Shown here piece by piece: positions 1 through 6,142 of a DNA stretch of 12,580 nucleotides. The notes beneath the pieces are model-generated. The model was not told the DNA's origin and did no database searches. It was given only the letters and a program-made list of their open reading frames with translations. Origin of the DNA: Clostridiales bacterium UBA3277 (GTDB lineage Bacteria; Bacillota; Clostridia; Oscillospirales; Oscillospiraceae); contig DETX01000014.1 of assembly GCA_002362145.1 (NCBI GenBank), positions 16,162 to 28,741 on the forward strand, in the 5' to 3' direction. Both the position numbers and the translations under genes were made by a program. Numbering within the stretch: the stretch's first letter is position 1; each line of letters begins with the position of its first letter.

Positions 1-23
1 TTCGAGTCCCTTCTGGCGTACCA
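1..23 (+). tRNA. tRNA gene, 3' end only (partial)
   Basis: The window opens inside a tRNA gene. TTCGAGT matches a T-loop, CCCTT the 3' side of the T-stem and CTGGCGT the 3' side of the acceptor stem. These are followed by discriminator A and an encoded CCA. A strong terminator begins seven bases later, as expected for the last gene of a tRNA transcript. The anticodon lies outside the window, so the amino acid cannot be assigned; the 5' acceptor strand should read ACGCCAG or GCGCCAG. Confidence 0.85.
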
Positions 24-29
24 AGGCAG

Positions 30-78
30 AATAATCCGAACCTTTTCTCAGGTAAGAGAAAGGTTCGGATTATTTTTT
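30..78 (+). terminator. Intrinsic terminator of the tRNA transcript
   Basis: A long hairpin is formed by 30-49 (AATAATCCGAACCTTTTCTC) and 56-74 (GAGAAAGGTTCGGATTATT), with one bulged base and a short loop, followed by a run of T at 73-78. It sits just after the tRNA CCA end and would release the tRNA transcript. The stem is AT-rich at its base, so it could also slow transcription arriving from the minus strand. Confidence 0.9.
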
Positions 79-151
79 GCATTTTTGCAGCATATCACAC
101 CGATGACGTGTGTCGGGCAAAGGGGCGTATCTTCTTCCTCATCGGCTCATT

Positions 152-790
152 TTACAGATGCGGGAGGTTATCCCTGTAGCGCCGCAGATCTTCCTCGCGG
201 ACTTCAGAGATAATCCTTTCCAGCGTCGCCAGCAGCGCTTCCTTCTCTTCCGGCAGCTTCCCTCTGAGCTGAAAAGCGTTGGAGGCGCCCATCGCCGCAA
301 AGTATGTGGAAATGTTCAGGTTTTCTACGAGAGTACGAAGCTCCCGGTATTTTTCAATCTCGCCCTCCTCCTCCCAGTTCCCGTTCTGAATCTCCCGATA
401 CAAATCGGATTCCGGATAGATTGTCAGCATATTCGGCCCGACCAGGAAGGGATGCAGCTGATTAAAAACTTCTGCGGAGGCTTTTGCCCCGGTCTCTCCG
501 CGGCCCTTCCCGGAAATGCCGGTCAGATAGAAGAAGCCATATTCAATACCGGCCTGTTCCAACCGCTTGCACTGGGCCAGAATGTCCCGAGAAGTATATC
601 CCTTGCGCATGAAGGCAAGAGCCGCGTCGTCCCCCGTTTCCACGCCAATCGTCAATCCATTGTAACCCGCCTGCCGAAGATGGAGAAGCTCCTCATCTGT
701 CTTATTGACGGAATCCGTAATGCGGGCAAAACAGCCAATGGATTCGACAGAAGGTAGATACTTGTGAATGAGAGACGCAATCTCGAGTAC
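152..790 (-). pseudogene. Radical SAM protein, N-terminally truncated remnant
   Basis: About 213 codons read like the C-terminal two thirds of a radical SAM enzyme. They include the stretch IGCFARITD, the motif GVETGDD typical of the Elp3-type radical SAM barrel, and a following YGFFYLTGISGKG segment. Homology seems to begin near VLEIASLIHKYLP, around position 790. The N-terminal part, which should carry the CxxxCxxC motif binding the [4Fe-4S] cluster and S-adenosylmethionine, is absent. Upstream codons in this frame (to an ATG at 901) run through the divergent hxlR promoter and the antisense of hxlR, and do not look like the missing part. No CxxxCxxC is visible in the other minus-strand frames either. 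The remainder has no internal stop, so loss may be recent, or a shortened protein may be made from an alternative start. As it stands it cannot be a working radical SAM enzyme. Family membership is fairly secure; the substrate is unknown. Confidence 0.75.
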
Positions 791-792
791 TG

Positions 793-807
793 TACTTTTT
801 TGAAGTA
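793..807. promoter_or_regulatory. HxlR/YodB-type operator (TACT-N7-AGTA)
   Basis: TACTTTTTTGAAGTA fits the TACT-N7-AGTA inverted repeat described for the HxlR-family repressors YodB and CatR of Bacillus. The symmetry extends one base outward on each side (GTAC/GTAC, 792-808), and a second palindrome, AGTACTGTACT, overlaps it to the left (786-796 region). It lies about 40 bp upstream of the likely hxlR transcription start and touches the breakpoint of the radical SAM remnant. Autoregulation of the adjacent HxlR gene is the natural inference. Confidence 0.6.
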
Positions 808-809
808 CC

Positions 810-838
810 TTTTCTTTTCGCCTGCAATGCGTTATGAT
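810..838 (+). promoter_or_regulatory. Probable hxlR promoter
   Basis: TATGAT at 833-838 is a good -10 element. The 17-bp-spaced -35 position (TTTTCT, 810-815) is poor, which fits a regulated promoter. Transcription would start near 845, giving a very short leader that still contains the ribosome-binding site of the start at 862. Confidence 0.4.
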
Positions 839-861
839 GACAGGGAATGGAGATGAGGAAC

Positions 862-1191
862 ATGAGAAAATCAGAATCCGCGGTGAATCGCTGCAAGACA
901 ATTTCCACCGTACAGAAGCTGCTGGGCGGGAAATATAAAATCGAGCTTCTCTGGTATATCGGCAAATGCGATATCAGGCGCTTCGGACAGCTTCGCCGCC
1001 AGATTGGAGAGATTACAGAAAGTTCTCTTACAAAGCAGCTTCGGGAACTGGAAGCAGATGGCTTCCTTCTTCGCCACGATTTTTGCGAAGTACCGCCACG
1101 GGTGGAATATACATTGACCGAGCTTGGGGAAAGTTTCTTGTCCGTCCTGGATTGCATGAAGGCATGGGGCGACAAGAATCTTCATGCTTAG
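862..1191 (+). CDS. HxlR-family winged-helix transcriptional regulator
   Basis: This 109-residue protein matches the HxlR family (single winged helix-turn-helix, dimeric, DNA-binding, about 100-120 residues). The family core is visible: LLGGKYKIELLWYI near residues 20-33, FGQLRRQIGEITESSLTKQLRELEADGFL (helix-turn-helix and recognition helix), and the wing EVPPRVEYTLTELG. Start choice: ATGs at 847, 853 and 862 are in frame, but only 862 has a suitable ribosome-binding site (GGAG/GAGG at 849-858). From this start Cys11 lies just ahead of the DNA-binding domain, close to the sensing cysteine of YodB-type members that respond to electrophiles and disulfide stress. Three more cysteines follow. An HxlR-type operator lies in its own upstream region, suggesting autoregulation. 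Its present neighbour is a broken radical SAM gene; a regulated partner is not obvious. Family call is secure, ligand unknown. Confidence 0.92.
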   Translation: MRKSESAVNRCKTISTVQKLLGGKYKIELLWYIGKCDIRRFGQLRRQIGEITESSLTKQLRELEADGFLLRHDFCEVPPRVEYTLTELGESFLSVLDCMKAWGDKNLHA

Positions 1192-1216
1192 CTCACAAAT
1201 TTCCCGGTTCCCAATG

Positions 1217-1951
1217 CTATGCGTTCACATCCCGTTTTGTCAGAAATTCATTGGCGATCAGAAGAAACACAGCCAGAAAGACGGCACTGCTCAGGAAAAA
1301 GCCCCAGATTCCGCCGGCCATCACATCCTCGGTGCGGTTGGAGTTCATGCCCATGATCATGAGGGAATAGGGCCAGTACAGCCCCAAATCCTTGCCGACG
1401 GCCAGCAGTCCCGCCACGCCTCCTCCCAGGGCAATGAGCACCGGCAGGGCAAAATTGCGAATGACCATGGACAGCAGAAGCTGCAACGCGATAATTGCCA
1501 GACCGCCGATGACGCCCCGCAGCAGCCAGAGGACAATCTCCGGCGGGGGAAAGCCGGGAAGTCCCGCCCCGAATTTTCCGCCGACGGTAAACAGCACCAG
1601 CAGCCAGCCCTGGGTCAGCACCGTGAGCTTTGTCACCGCGCAGAATTTGGCGAAATACAGGCAGAAGGGACGCACCGGGGCGGTCATAATCAGATTCCAG
1701 TTGTGCCCCCGGTGCTCCAGCCGCCACAGGTAGGAGGCGTACACGCCAATCAGCGGGGCGAAAAAGAAGATGGCGTAAAAGAGCGTGTACTGGGTCCACA
1801 GGTCATACCAGCCGTGGGTGAGAATTCCCAGATTCATCGTATAGTTGAAGGTGCCGTACACCGCCGAAATGGCGGGAACAGCCAGAAACAGCAGCCAGAT
1901 GGGACTGCGGCGGAGCTTGCGGTTCTCCGCCCGGATACAGCGCAGCAGCAT
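1217..1951 (-). CDS. ABC-2 type permease, second subunit (LanG/CprC-like)
   Basis: A 244-residue hydrophobic protein with six predicted membrane segments: WLLFLAVPAISAVYG, LFYAIFFFAPLIGVYASYLW, LTVLTQGWLLVLFTV, LLRGVIGGLAIIALQLLL, ALPVLIALGGGVAGLLAV and FFLSSAVFLAVFLLIANEF. The N-terminus (LLRCIRAENRKLRRSPIW) and the LEHRGHNWNLIMTAP motif after the second segment are typical of permeases of lantibiotic-immunity and cationic-peptide-resistance ABC transporters. The start at 1951 is preferred to the in-frame ATG at 1984, because AAGGAGG lies seven bases before it. That ribosome-binding site is inside the last codons of the preceding permease, so the two are translationally coupled. It is the last gene of the operon and converges on hxlR with a 25-bp gap in which no terminator is evident. 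Inserted in the cytoplasmic membrane, it would pair with the other permease around the ATPase. Confidence 0.88.
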   Translation of the reverse strand: MLLRCIRAENRKLRRSPIWLLFLAVPAISAVYGTFNYTMNLGILTHGWYDLWTQYTLFYAIFFFAPLIGVYASYLWRLEHRGHNWNLIMTAPVRPFCLYFAKFCAVTKLTVLTQGWLLVLFTVGGKFGAGLPGFPPPEIVLWLLRGVIGGLAIIALQLLLSMVIRNFALPVLIALGGGVAGLLAVGKDLGLYWPYSLMIMGMNSNRTEDVMAGGIWGFFLSSAVFLAVFLLIANEFLTKRDVNA

Positions 1952-1953
1952 GG

Positions 1954-2700
1954 TTATACCTCCTTGCGTTTCAGCGTTTCCCATGCCAGCGCCGCGAACA
2001 GCACCCCGAAAGCGGCGGTGAGGGCCAGCAGCCAGATGGGATAGGGCGTGGAATAAAATCGGGCGATTCGGGTCTCCCGGTTCCAGTCCATGCGGACGGT
2101 GCTCAGGGGAATGTAGTAGCCCCAGGGCATGAGGTAGCTGATGAGCGGCGGCATAAAGGCGGCGAACAGCCCGGAAAGGCTTCCCACCATCCCCGCTGCC
2201 AGAGTGGGCACCTGATTGTCAAAGCGGATGCTCAGCAGCAGCCAGAGGAAAAACAGCATGGAATTCACGGTGAAGGTGCTCCCCGCCAGCCACCAAAACT
2301 GCCCCCAGTCCAGGGCTTCCGTATATCCTGCCTGCTTTCCCAGCACCGGAATGCCCGCGCTTTCGATGGCAACGATCAGCAGAATTTGCAGCAGGGCCAC
2401 CGCTGCTTTGCCGAGAAACAGGGCGCCCCGGCTTTGCAGGGTCAGAAGCTGCCGGCAGCTTTTCTCCTTACTCTCCAAATCCCACAGGCGGCTGGCCAGC
2501 ACCGCCGTGCCCAGGGGCATGACCACGGTGTTCATCACCGGTACGGCGTAAAATAACCCGGAGTAGCCCTGCTCCAGCCGTTCTTCCCCGGTTCCCCCGG
2601 TCTGGGTGGCCCACAGCAGGACGAACAAGGAGATGCACACCGCCACCAGGGTGTTGTGCCTGCGCCGGGACTTTTTCAGTTCTGCGCGAAGGGTTCTCAT
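1954..2700 (-). CDS. ABC-2 type permease, first subunit (LanE/CprB-like)
   Basis: A 248-residue membrane protein with about six hydrophobic segments, starting RTLRAELKKSRRRHNTLVAV and ending in the basic tail TLKRKEV. The motif ASRLWDLESKEKSCRQLLTLQ after segment two is the counterpart of the LEHRGHNW motif in its partner and is usual in LanE/LanG-type permeases. The start at 2700 overlaps the ATPase stop in an ATGA tetranucleotide and has GGAGGAAGG upstream; the open frame further upstream is only antisense/alternate-frame reading of the ATPase gene. Together with the second permease it would form the membrane channel of an exporter that removes lantibiotics or related peptides from the cytoplasmic membrane. 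The substrate is inferred from the family and the neighbouring two-component system, not seen directly. Confidence 0.88.
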   Translation of the reverse strand: MRTLRAELKKSRRRHNTLVAVCISLFVLLWATQTGGTGEERLEQGYSGLFYAVPVMNTVVMPLGTAVLASRLWDLESKEKSCRQLLTLQSRGALFLGKAAVALLQILLIVAIESAGIPVLGKQAGYTEALDWGQFWWLAGSTFTVNSMLFFLWLLLSIRFDNQVPTLAAGMVGSLSGLFAAFMPPLISYLMPWGYYIPLSTVRMDWNRETRIARFYSTPYPIWLLALTAAFGVLFAALAWETLKRKEV

Positions 2701-3602
2701 TTTCCTTCCTCCCCCGTCAGGCTCAGGAAGATTTCTTCCAAAGATTTCGTATGGCGGTTCAGCTCCACCACCCCCGCCTGTCCGGCGGATAAGCGGCGCA
2801 CCAGCTCCGCCAGGGAATCCTCCCCCATGGCGGGAAGGCGGAATGTGCCGTTCTCCCGGTCGGGTTTCGCAAGGCTTCCCAGTATGGGCAGGGCCTTTTC
2901 CGGGCTCAGCACCCGCAGAGAGATGTCCCCCTGGCTGTGCTGCCGCAGAGCGGTCAGCTCCCCCTGAAACAGAAGCCGCCCGTGGTTGATGATGCCTACC
3001 TGGTCCACCATCTGCTCCATCTCGCTGAGCAGATGGCTGGAAATCAGCACCGTGGCCCCGCATCGGTTGGGCATATCCCGAATGAGACTGCGCATCTGCT
3101 GGATGCCGGAGGGGTCCAGGCCGTTGGTGGGCTCGTCCAGAATCAGCAGTTTGGGATTTCCCAGCAGGGCTTGGGCGATGCCCAGCCGCTGGCGCATTCC
3201 CAGGGAATACTCCCGGACCTTCCGCTTCCGGCTGTCCGTCAGCTCCACGATTTCTAAGGTCCGGGCGATGTCCTTTTTCGGCACGTTTTTCAGCTCCGCC
3301 ACGATTTGCAGGTTTTCCTCCCCGGTGAGGTGGCCGTAGCAGGAGGGGGCCTCAATGAGAGAGCCCGTCTGCCGCAGCAGCTCCAGCCGGTTTTTTTCGT
3401 TCATCTGCTTCCCCAGAAGATGGATTTCCCCGCCGCTGGGCCGGACCAGCCCTAGCAGCATTTTCATGGTGGTGGACTTTCCCGCGCCGTTAGGGCCGAT
3501 GAAGCCGTAGACGCTGCCCTCCGGCACACAGAGAGACATCTGATTGACCACCGGTTCTGAGCCGTATCGCTTGGTTAAATTTTGGGTTTGCACAATTCGC
3601 AT
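2697..3602 (-). CDS. ABC transporter ATPase, lantibiotic/antimicrobial-peptide resistance type (LanF/CprA-like)
   Basis: A 301-residue nucleotide-binding subunit. Visible motifs are Walker A GPNGAGKST (36-44), signature YSLGMRQRLGIA (132-143), Walker B LLILDEPTNGLDP (152-164) and the H-loop His190 in LISSHLL. Where most ABC proteins have a Q-loop glutamine, this one has SLIEAPSCYGHLTG with Glu84. This E-loop is characteristic of the LanF ATPases of LanFEG lantibiotic-immunity transporters and of BcrA-like relatives. The C-terminal 80 residues form the variable accessory region usual in this group. The start at 3602 has AAAGGAG eight bases upstream. It is the first gene of a minus-strand operon with two permeases, and faces a divergent two-component system. 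Energy-driven removal of cationic peptide antibiotics from the membrane is the best functional call; bacitracin-type substrates are an alternative. Confidence 0.93.
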   Translation of the reverse strand: MRIVQTQNLTKRYGSEPVVNQMSLCVPEGSVYGFIGPNGAGKSTTMKMLLGLVRPSGGEIHLLGKQMNEKNRLELLRQTGSLIEAPSCYGHLTGEENLQIVAELKNVPKKDIARTLEIVELTDSRKRKVREYSLGMRQRLGIAQALLGNPKLLILDEPTNGLDPSGIQQMRSLIRDMPNRCGATVLISSHLLSEMEQMVDQVGIINHGRLLFQGELTALRQHSQGDISLRVLSPEKALPILGSLAKPDRENGTFRLPAMGEDSLAELVRRLSAGQAGVVELNRHTKSLEEIFLSLTGEEGK

Positions 3603-3645
3603 ATCATCGCTCCTTTCGATTTGCTGACGCTATCCTACACCCCCA

Positions 3646-3674
3646 ATCTTATGGCAGCCTGTGTTCTCCCTTAA
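3646..3674 (-). promoter_or_regulatory. Probable activator-dependent promoter of the ABC transporter operon
   Basis: Read on the minus strand, TAAGAT (3646-3651) is a possible -10. A 17-bp spacer separates it from TTAAGG (3669-3674) at the -35 position, a poor -35 that coincides with the direct-repeat operator. A promoter whose -35 is replaced by response-regulator boxes is typical of OmpR-family activation. An alternative -10, TAGGAT (3632-3637), has no acceptable -35. Confidence 0.45.
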
Positions 3675-3691
3675 GTTTGCCTTAAATTTCC
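3670..3691. promoter_or_regulatory. Direct-repeat operator for the OmpR-type response regulator
   Basis: CTTAAGTTTGC (3670-3680) is followed immediately by CTTAAATTTCC (3681-3691): two near-identical units with an 11-bp period, one helical turn. OmpR/PhoB-family regulators bind exactly such tandem repeats as head-to-tail dimers. The site lies between the divergent transporter operon and the response-regulator gene, so the neighbouring regulator is the expected ligand. This is inference from architecture. Confidence 0.6.
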
Positions 3692-3701
3692 CCCGGAAAG
3701 C

Positions 3702-3730
3702 TGGAAAAGAGGGGCGGCAGCCGGTATAAT
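3702..3730 (+). promoter_or_regulatory. Sigma-A promoter of the two-component system
   Basis: The -10 is TATAAT (3725-3730), with TGGAAA (3702-3707) as -35 and a 17-bp spacer. Transcription would start near 3737, and the ribosome-binding site AAAGGAAG (3737-3744) precedes the ATG at 3752, so the leader is very short. The consensus -10 suggests steady basal expression of the sensor system. Confidence 0.7.
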
Positions 3731-3751
3731 GATGGCAAAGGAAGTGAGCGT

Positions 3752-4462
3752 ATGCAGACCATCCAGGACGCAAAAATTCTCATTGTGGACGACAGCCGGG
3801 AACTGCGAACCCTGCTAAAGGAAGAGTTGGGCAGCGCCGGGTATTTTCATTTGAAGCTCGCGGGCAGTGTCAAGGCCGCCCGGCAGGCAATGGAAGAGGA
3901 CATGCCGGAGCTGGTGATTCTGGACATTAACCTGCCGGATGGGGATGGCTTTTCCCTGTTCCGGGAGATTCGGGGAAACTCCGATGTGCCCATTTTGTTC
4001 CTGTCCGCCCGGGACGCGGACAGCGACCGGCTGTTCGGCCTGGGGCTGGGGGCGGACGACTATATGGTGAAGCCCTTTCTGATGCAGGAGCTGCCGCTGC
4101 GGGTTTCCGGGATCTTGCGGCGGTTTTACCGGGGGCAGCTCCAGCGGGAGACGGTGCTCCATCTTGGGGAGCGCACCGTGGACCTTGGGGACGCCACCGT
4201 CACCACCCCGGCGGGCGCCCTGTCCCTGACGGCCACGGAGCGGACCATTCTGCAAAAGCTGCTGGACAACCGGGGGCGCATCGTCACCTATGACGCCCTG
4301 TGCGAGACGGTCTGGGGCGGCGATTACTATGGCTGCGAGAACAGCCTCAATGTCCACATCCGGCACCTTCGGGAAAAGCTCGAGGCGCAGCCTTCGCAGC
4401 CAAAGTGGATTCTCACTGCCCGGGGCCTGGGCTACAAGCTGGCGAAGGAGGCATCCCAATGA
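3752..4462 (+). CDS. OmpR-family response regulator
   Basis: A 236-residue two-domain regulator. The receiver domain (about 8-122) has the acidic pair Asp13/Asp14, phospho-acceptor Asp58 in VILDINLPDGDG, Ser85 in LFLSARD and Lys107 in YMVKPF. The C-terminal winged helix (about 135-232) includes LTATERTILQKLLDNRGRIV, the recognition helix NSLNVHIRHLREKLE and the final hairpin TARGLGYKL. It is therefore a complete DNA-binding phospho-switch. Its stop overlaps the kinase start in ATGA. The gene is divergent from the ABC transporter operon, with 11-bp direct repeats in between, so it probably activates that operon when its kinase detects a membrane-active peptide. Equivalent partners are CprR, SpaR and NisR. 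The start at 3752 is supported by AAAGGAAG upstream. Confidence 0.93.
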   Translation: MQTIQDAKILIVDDSRELRTLLKEELGSAGYFHLKLAGSVKAARQAMEEDMPELVILDINLPDGDGFSLFREIRGNSDVPILFLSARDADSDRLFGLGLGADDYMVKPFLMQELPLRVSGILRRFYRGQLQRETVLHLGERTVDLGDATVTTPAGALSLTATERTILQKLLDNRGRIVTYDALCETVWGGDYYGCENSLNVHIRHLREKLEAQPSQPKWILTARGLGYKLAKEASQ

Positions 4463-5802
4463 AAACCGTGGGGCGGATGGTTCGCCGCTATATTCTGGCG
4501 GCGTTTGCGGTGGTCGTGCTGGTGATGGCGGTGAACAGCGGCCTTTTTATCGGAATTGTGGTGTATTTTGGCTCAAAAAACCAGCAGGAGGGGTATTTCC
4601 CCGTGGGCAGATTTGCCAAGTCCTTTACAAAAACCGCCCAGGGGGAGTACGCGCCGCCCACCGATATGGATTGGCAAAAGCATTTTGTCTGGGCGATGCT
4701 GCTCAGCGATGATGGGCAAATCCTGTGGGAAGAGAATCTGCCGTCGGAACTGAACCATCCCTATACCGTCCCCGAGGTTGCCGCCTTCTCCCGATGGTAT
4801 TTGAAGGACTACCCGGTGATGGTTTACCGCAACGATTATGGGCTGCTGGTGGCGGGCAAGCCCATAGGCAGCCTGGAACGGTTCGATTTTTACATGGACC
4901 ACGACGTGTTGAGCACGCTGCTGTCCGCCTTTGTTCCCCTGCTTTTGCTGGATTTCGGGCTGGTGCTGGCAATCTGCCTGGGGCTGGGCTGGCGGGGGGC
5001 CAAGCCCCTGCGGGAGCTGGCGGAGGGCATCGGGCTGCTTGCCGAAGGGAAAGAGGTCCGTCTGAAGGAATCCGGCGCCACGGCAGAGCTGGCGGAAAAA
5101 ATAAACCAGACCAGCCGCCACCTTCAGCGGCAGAGCGAACTGATTGCCCGCCGGGATATGACCCGGGCCAACTGGATCGCGGGGGTTTCCCACGACATCC
5201 GCACCCCGCTGGCCCTGATTATGGGCTATGCTGAGCAGCTGGCCCAGCAGTTTCCGCTCCAGTCGGAACCGCGAAAAAAGGCGGACGCCATCTGCACCCA
5301 GAGCCAAAAAATAAAGGCCCTCATTGAGGACCTGAATCTGACCTTTAAGCTGCAATACAACGCCCAGCCCCTGCGGCGCGCTCCCATCCAGATGGGGGCG
5401 TGGCTGCGCCGGTGTGTGGCGGATTTTTGCGATTCCCAAAACCACAGCGTAGAGCTTCTGATCCGGGAACCGGCGGGGCAGGCCCTGCTGGAAGCGGACG
5501 GGGAGCTGCTGACGAGGGCCCTGGACAATCTTTTGAACAACAGCGTCCGCCACAATCCCTCCGGCTGCCGGATTTGGGTTTCGGCGGAAATTGCAGATGG
5601 ACAGTTTGTGCTGGAGGTTCGGGACAACGGGGCGGGCTACCCGGAAGCGGTTCTGCGGAATCTCTCCGGCACCGGCTCCGATTCCAACGCGCCCCACATT
5701 CTGGGACTGCACCTGGTGGGGCAGATCGCCGCCGCCCACGGCGGGCAGGCGGAATTCCGCAACGACGGCGGGGCGGTCGCGCTGCTCTGCTTCCAGATTT
5801 GA
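4459..5802 (+). CDS. Sensor histidine kinase (lantibiotic/CAMP-responsive type, CprK-like)
   Basis: A 447-residue membrane kinase. Membrane segment 1 is at about 11-37. An extracytoplasmic loop of some 110 residues (38-150) includes the sequence DYPVMVYRNDYGLLVAGKP. Segment 2 is at about 151-177 and a HAMP-like linker at 178-230. The phospho-accepting His245 lies in GVSHDIRTPLAL, followed by the dimerisation helices. The ATPase domain shows the N-box DNLLNNSVRHN (356-366), G1 box DNGAG (389-393) and a degenerate G2 box HILGLHLVGQI (413-423). Sensors of this size and loop length belong to the group controlling lantibiotic-immunity and CAMP-resistance transporters, which agrees with the divergent LanFEG-like operon. 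The start at 4459 is chosen for GAAGGAGG and the ATGA overlap with the regulator; the frame stays open upstream to 4300, but that is regulator coding sequence. The actual inducer is unknown. Confidence 0.92.
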   Translation: MKTVGRMVRRYILAAFAVVVLVMAVNSGLFIGIVVYFGSKNQQEGYFPVGRFAKSFTKTAQGEYAPPTDMDWQKHFVWAMLLSDDGQILWEENLPSELNHPYTVPEVAAFSRWYLKDYPVMVYRNDYGLLVAGKPIGSLERFDFYMDHDVLSTLLSAFVPLLLLDFGLVLAICLGLGWRGAKPLRELAEGIGLLAEGKEVRLKESGATAELAEKINQTSRHLQRQSELIARRDMTRANWIAGVSHDIRTPLALIMGYAEQLAQQFPLQSEPRKKADAICTQSQKIKALIEDLNLTFKLQYNAQPLRRAPIQMGAWLRRCVADFCDSQNHSVELLIREPAGQALLEADGELLTRALDNLLNNSVRHNPSGCRIWVSAEIADGQFVLEVRDNGAGYPEAVLRNLSGTGSDSNAPHILGLHLVGQIAAAHGGQAEFRNDGGAVALLCFQI

Positions 5803-5980
5803 AAGAGCTGCATCTGGAATTCCCCATCCATATGGACGGAATCATCGCCGGTGGCGCCAGCGGACGCCCGGGAGCGGCTTAACATAACACAGCACACAGA
5901 CCGCCGTATGCCCCCGGGCATTTCCCCCCTTTTCGGGGAAGGAACTGTAAAAAACGCCCATAAGAGAAAGAAATCCCGGG
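5803..5980. other. Non-coding stretch between kinase gene and SPFH operon promoter
   Basis: No credible gene is present here. Two small hairpins, ATGCCCCCGGGCAT (5908-5921) and TTCCCC/GGGGAA (5922-5940), might act as a weak terminator after the kinase gene, but neither is followed by a clear run of T. The rest shows no repeat or RNA structure I can support. Confidence 0.4.
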
Positions 5981-5996
5981 TCTGTATATAGACAGA
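5981..5996. promoter_or_regulatory. Inverted repeat overlapping the SPFH-operon -35 element
   Basis: TCTGTATATAGACAGA contains the arms TCTGT and ACAGA separated by six bases. It covers the TAGACA -35 element of the promoter that follows, so a dimeric protein bound here would block RNA polymerase. I do not recognise the regulator. Confidence 0.4.
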
Positions 5997-6017
5997 GGGG
6001 GCCCCATCTGCTATAAT
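5989..6017 (+). promoter_or_regulatory. Sigma-A promoter of the SPFH/zinc-ribbon/TPM operon
   Basis: TAGACA (5989-5994), a 17-bp spacer and TATAAT (6012-6017) make an almost perfect vegetative promoter. Transcription would start near 6024, leaving a leader of about 120 bases before the ATG at 6143. No ECF-type promoter such as the SigW one of B. subtilis ydjFGHI is evident. Confidence 0.8.
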
Positions 6018-6079
6018 GAACCCATAAGCGTATGCTTTGGGCCCGGATTTCCCGGCCCGGAAACCATCAGAACGGACAG

Positions 6080-6106
6080 CCCCGCGGCGCTTCGCGAAAA
6101 CGCGGG
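6080..6106 (+). other. GC-rich hairpin in the operon leader
   Basis: CCCGCG (6081-6086) pairs with CGCGGG (6101-6106); within the loop GCG and CGC can pair further. The hairpin ends about 20 bases before the ribosome-binding site AAGGAGG (6128-6134). It could protect the transcript or modulate translation, but nothing identifies it as a known riboswitch. Confidence 0.35.
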
Positions 6107-6142
6107 CCCCTGAAATCTGCAATCATCAAGGAGGAACGATCC

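Noticed and set aside
1..1191. Integrated mobile element using the tRNA as attachment site
   Set aside because: No integrase, no second copy of the tRNA 3' end and no other phage or element gene are visible in the window, so only a rearrangement-prone site can be suggested.
2701..3063. Upstream extension of the first permease frame into the ATPase gene
   Set aside because: The extra residues are an alternate reading of the ATPase C-terminus. The ATG at 2700, with GGAGGAAGG and the ATGA overlap, is the natural start.
4573..5739. Minus-strand open frame (388 codons) antisense to the histidine kinase
   Set aside because: The sense strand carries every kinase motif; the antisense product has no family features.
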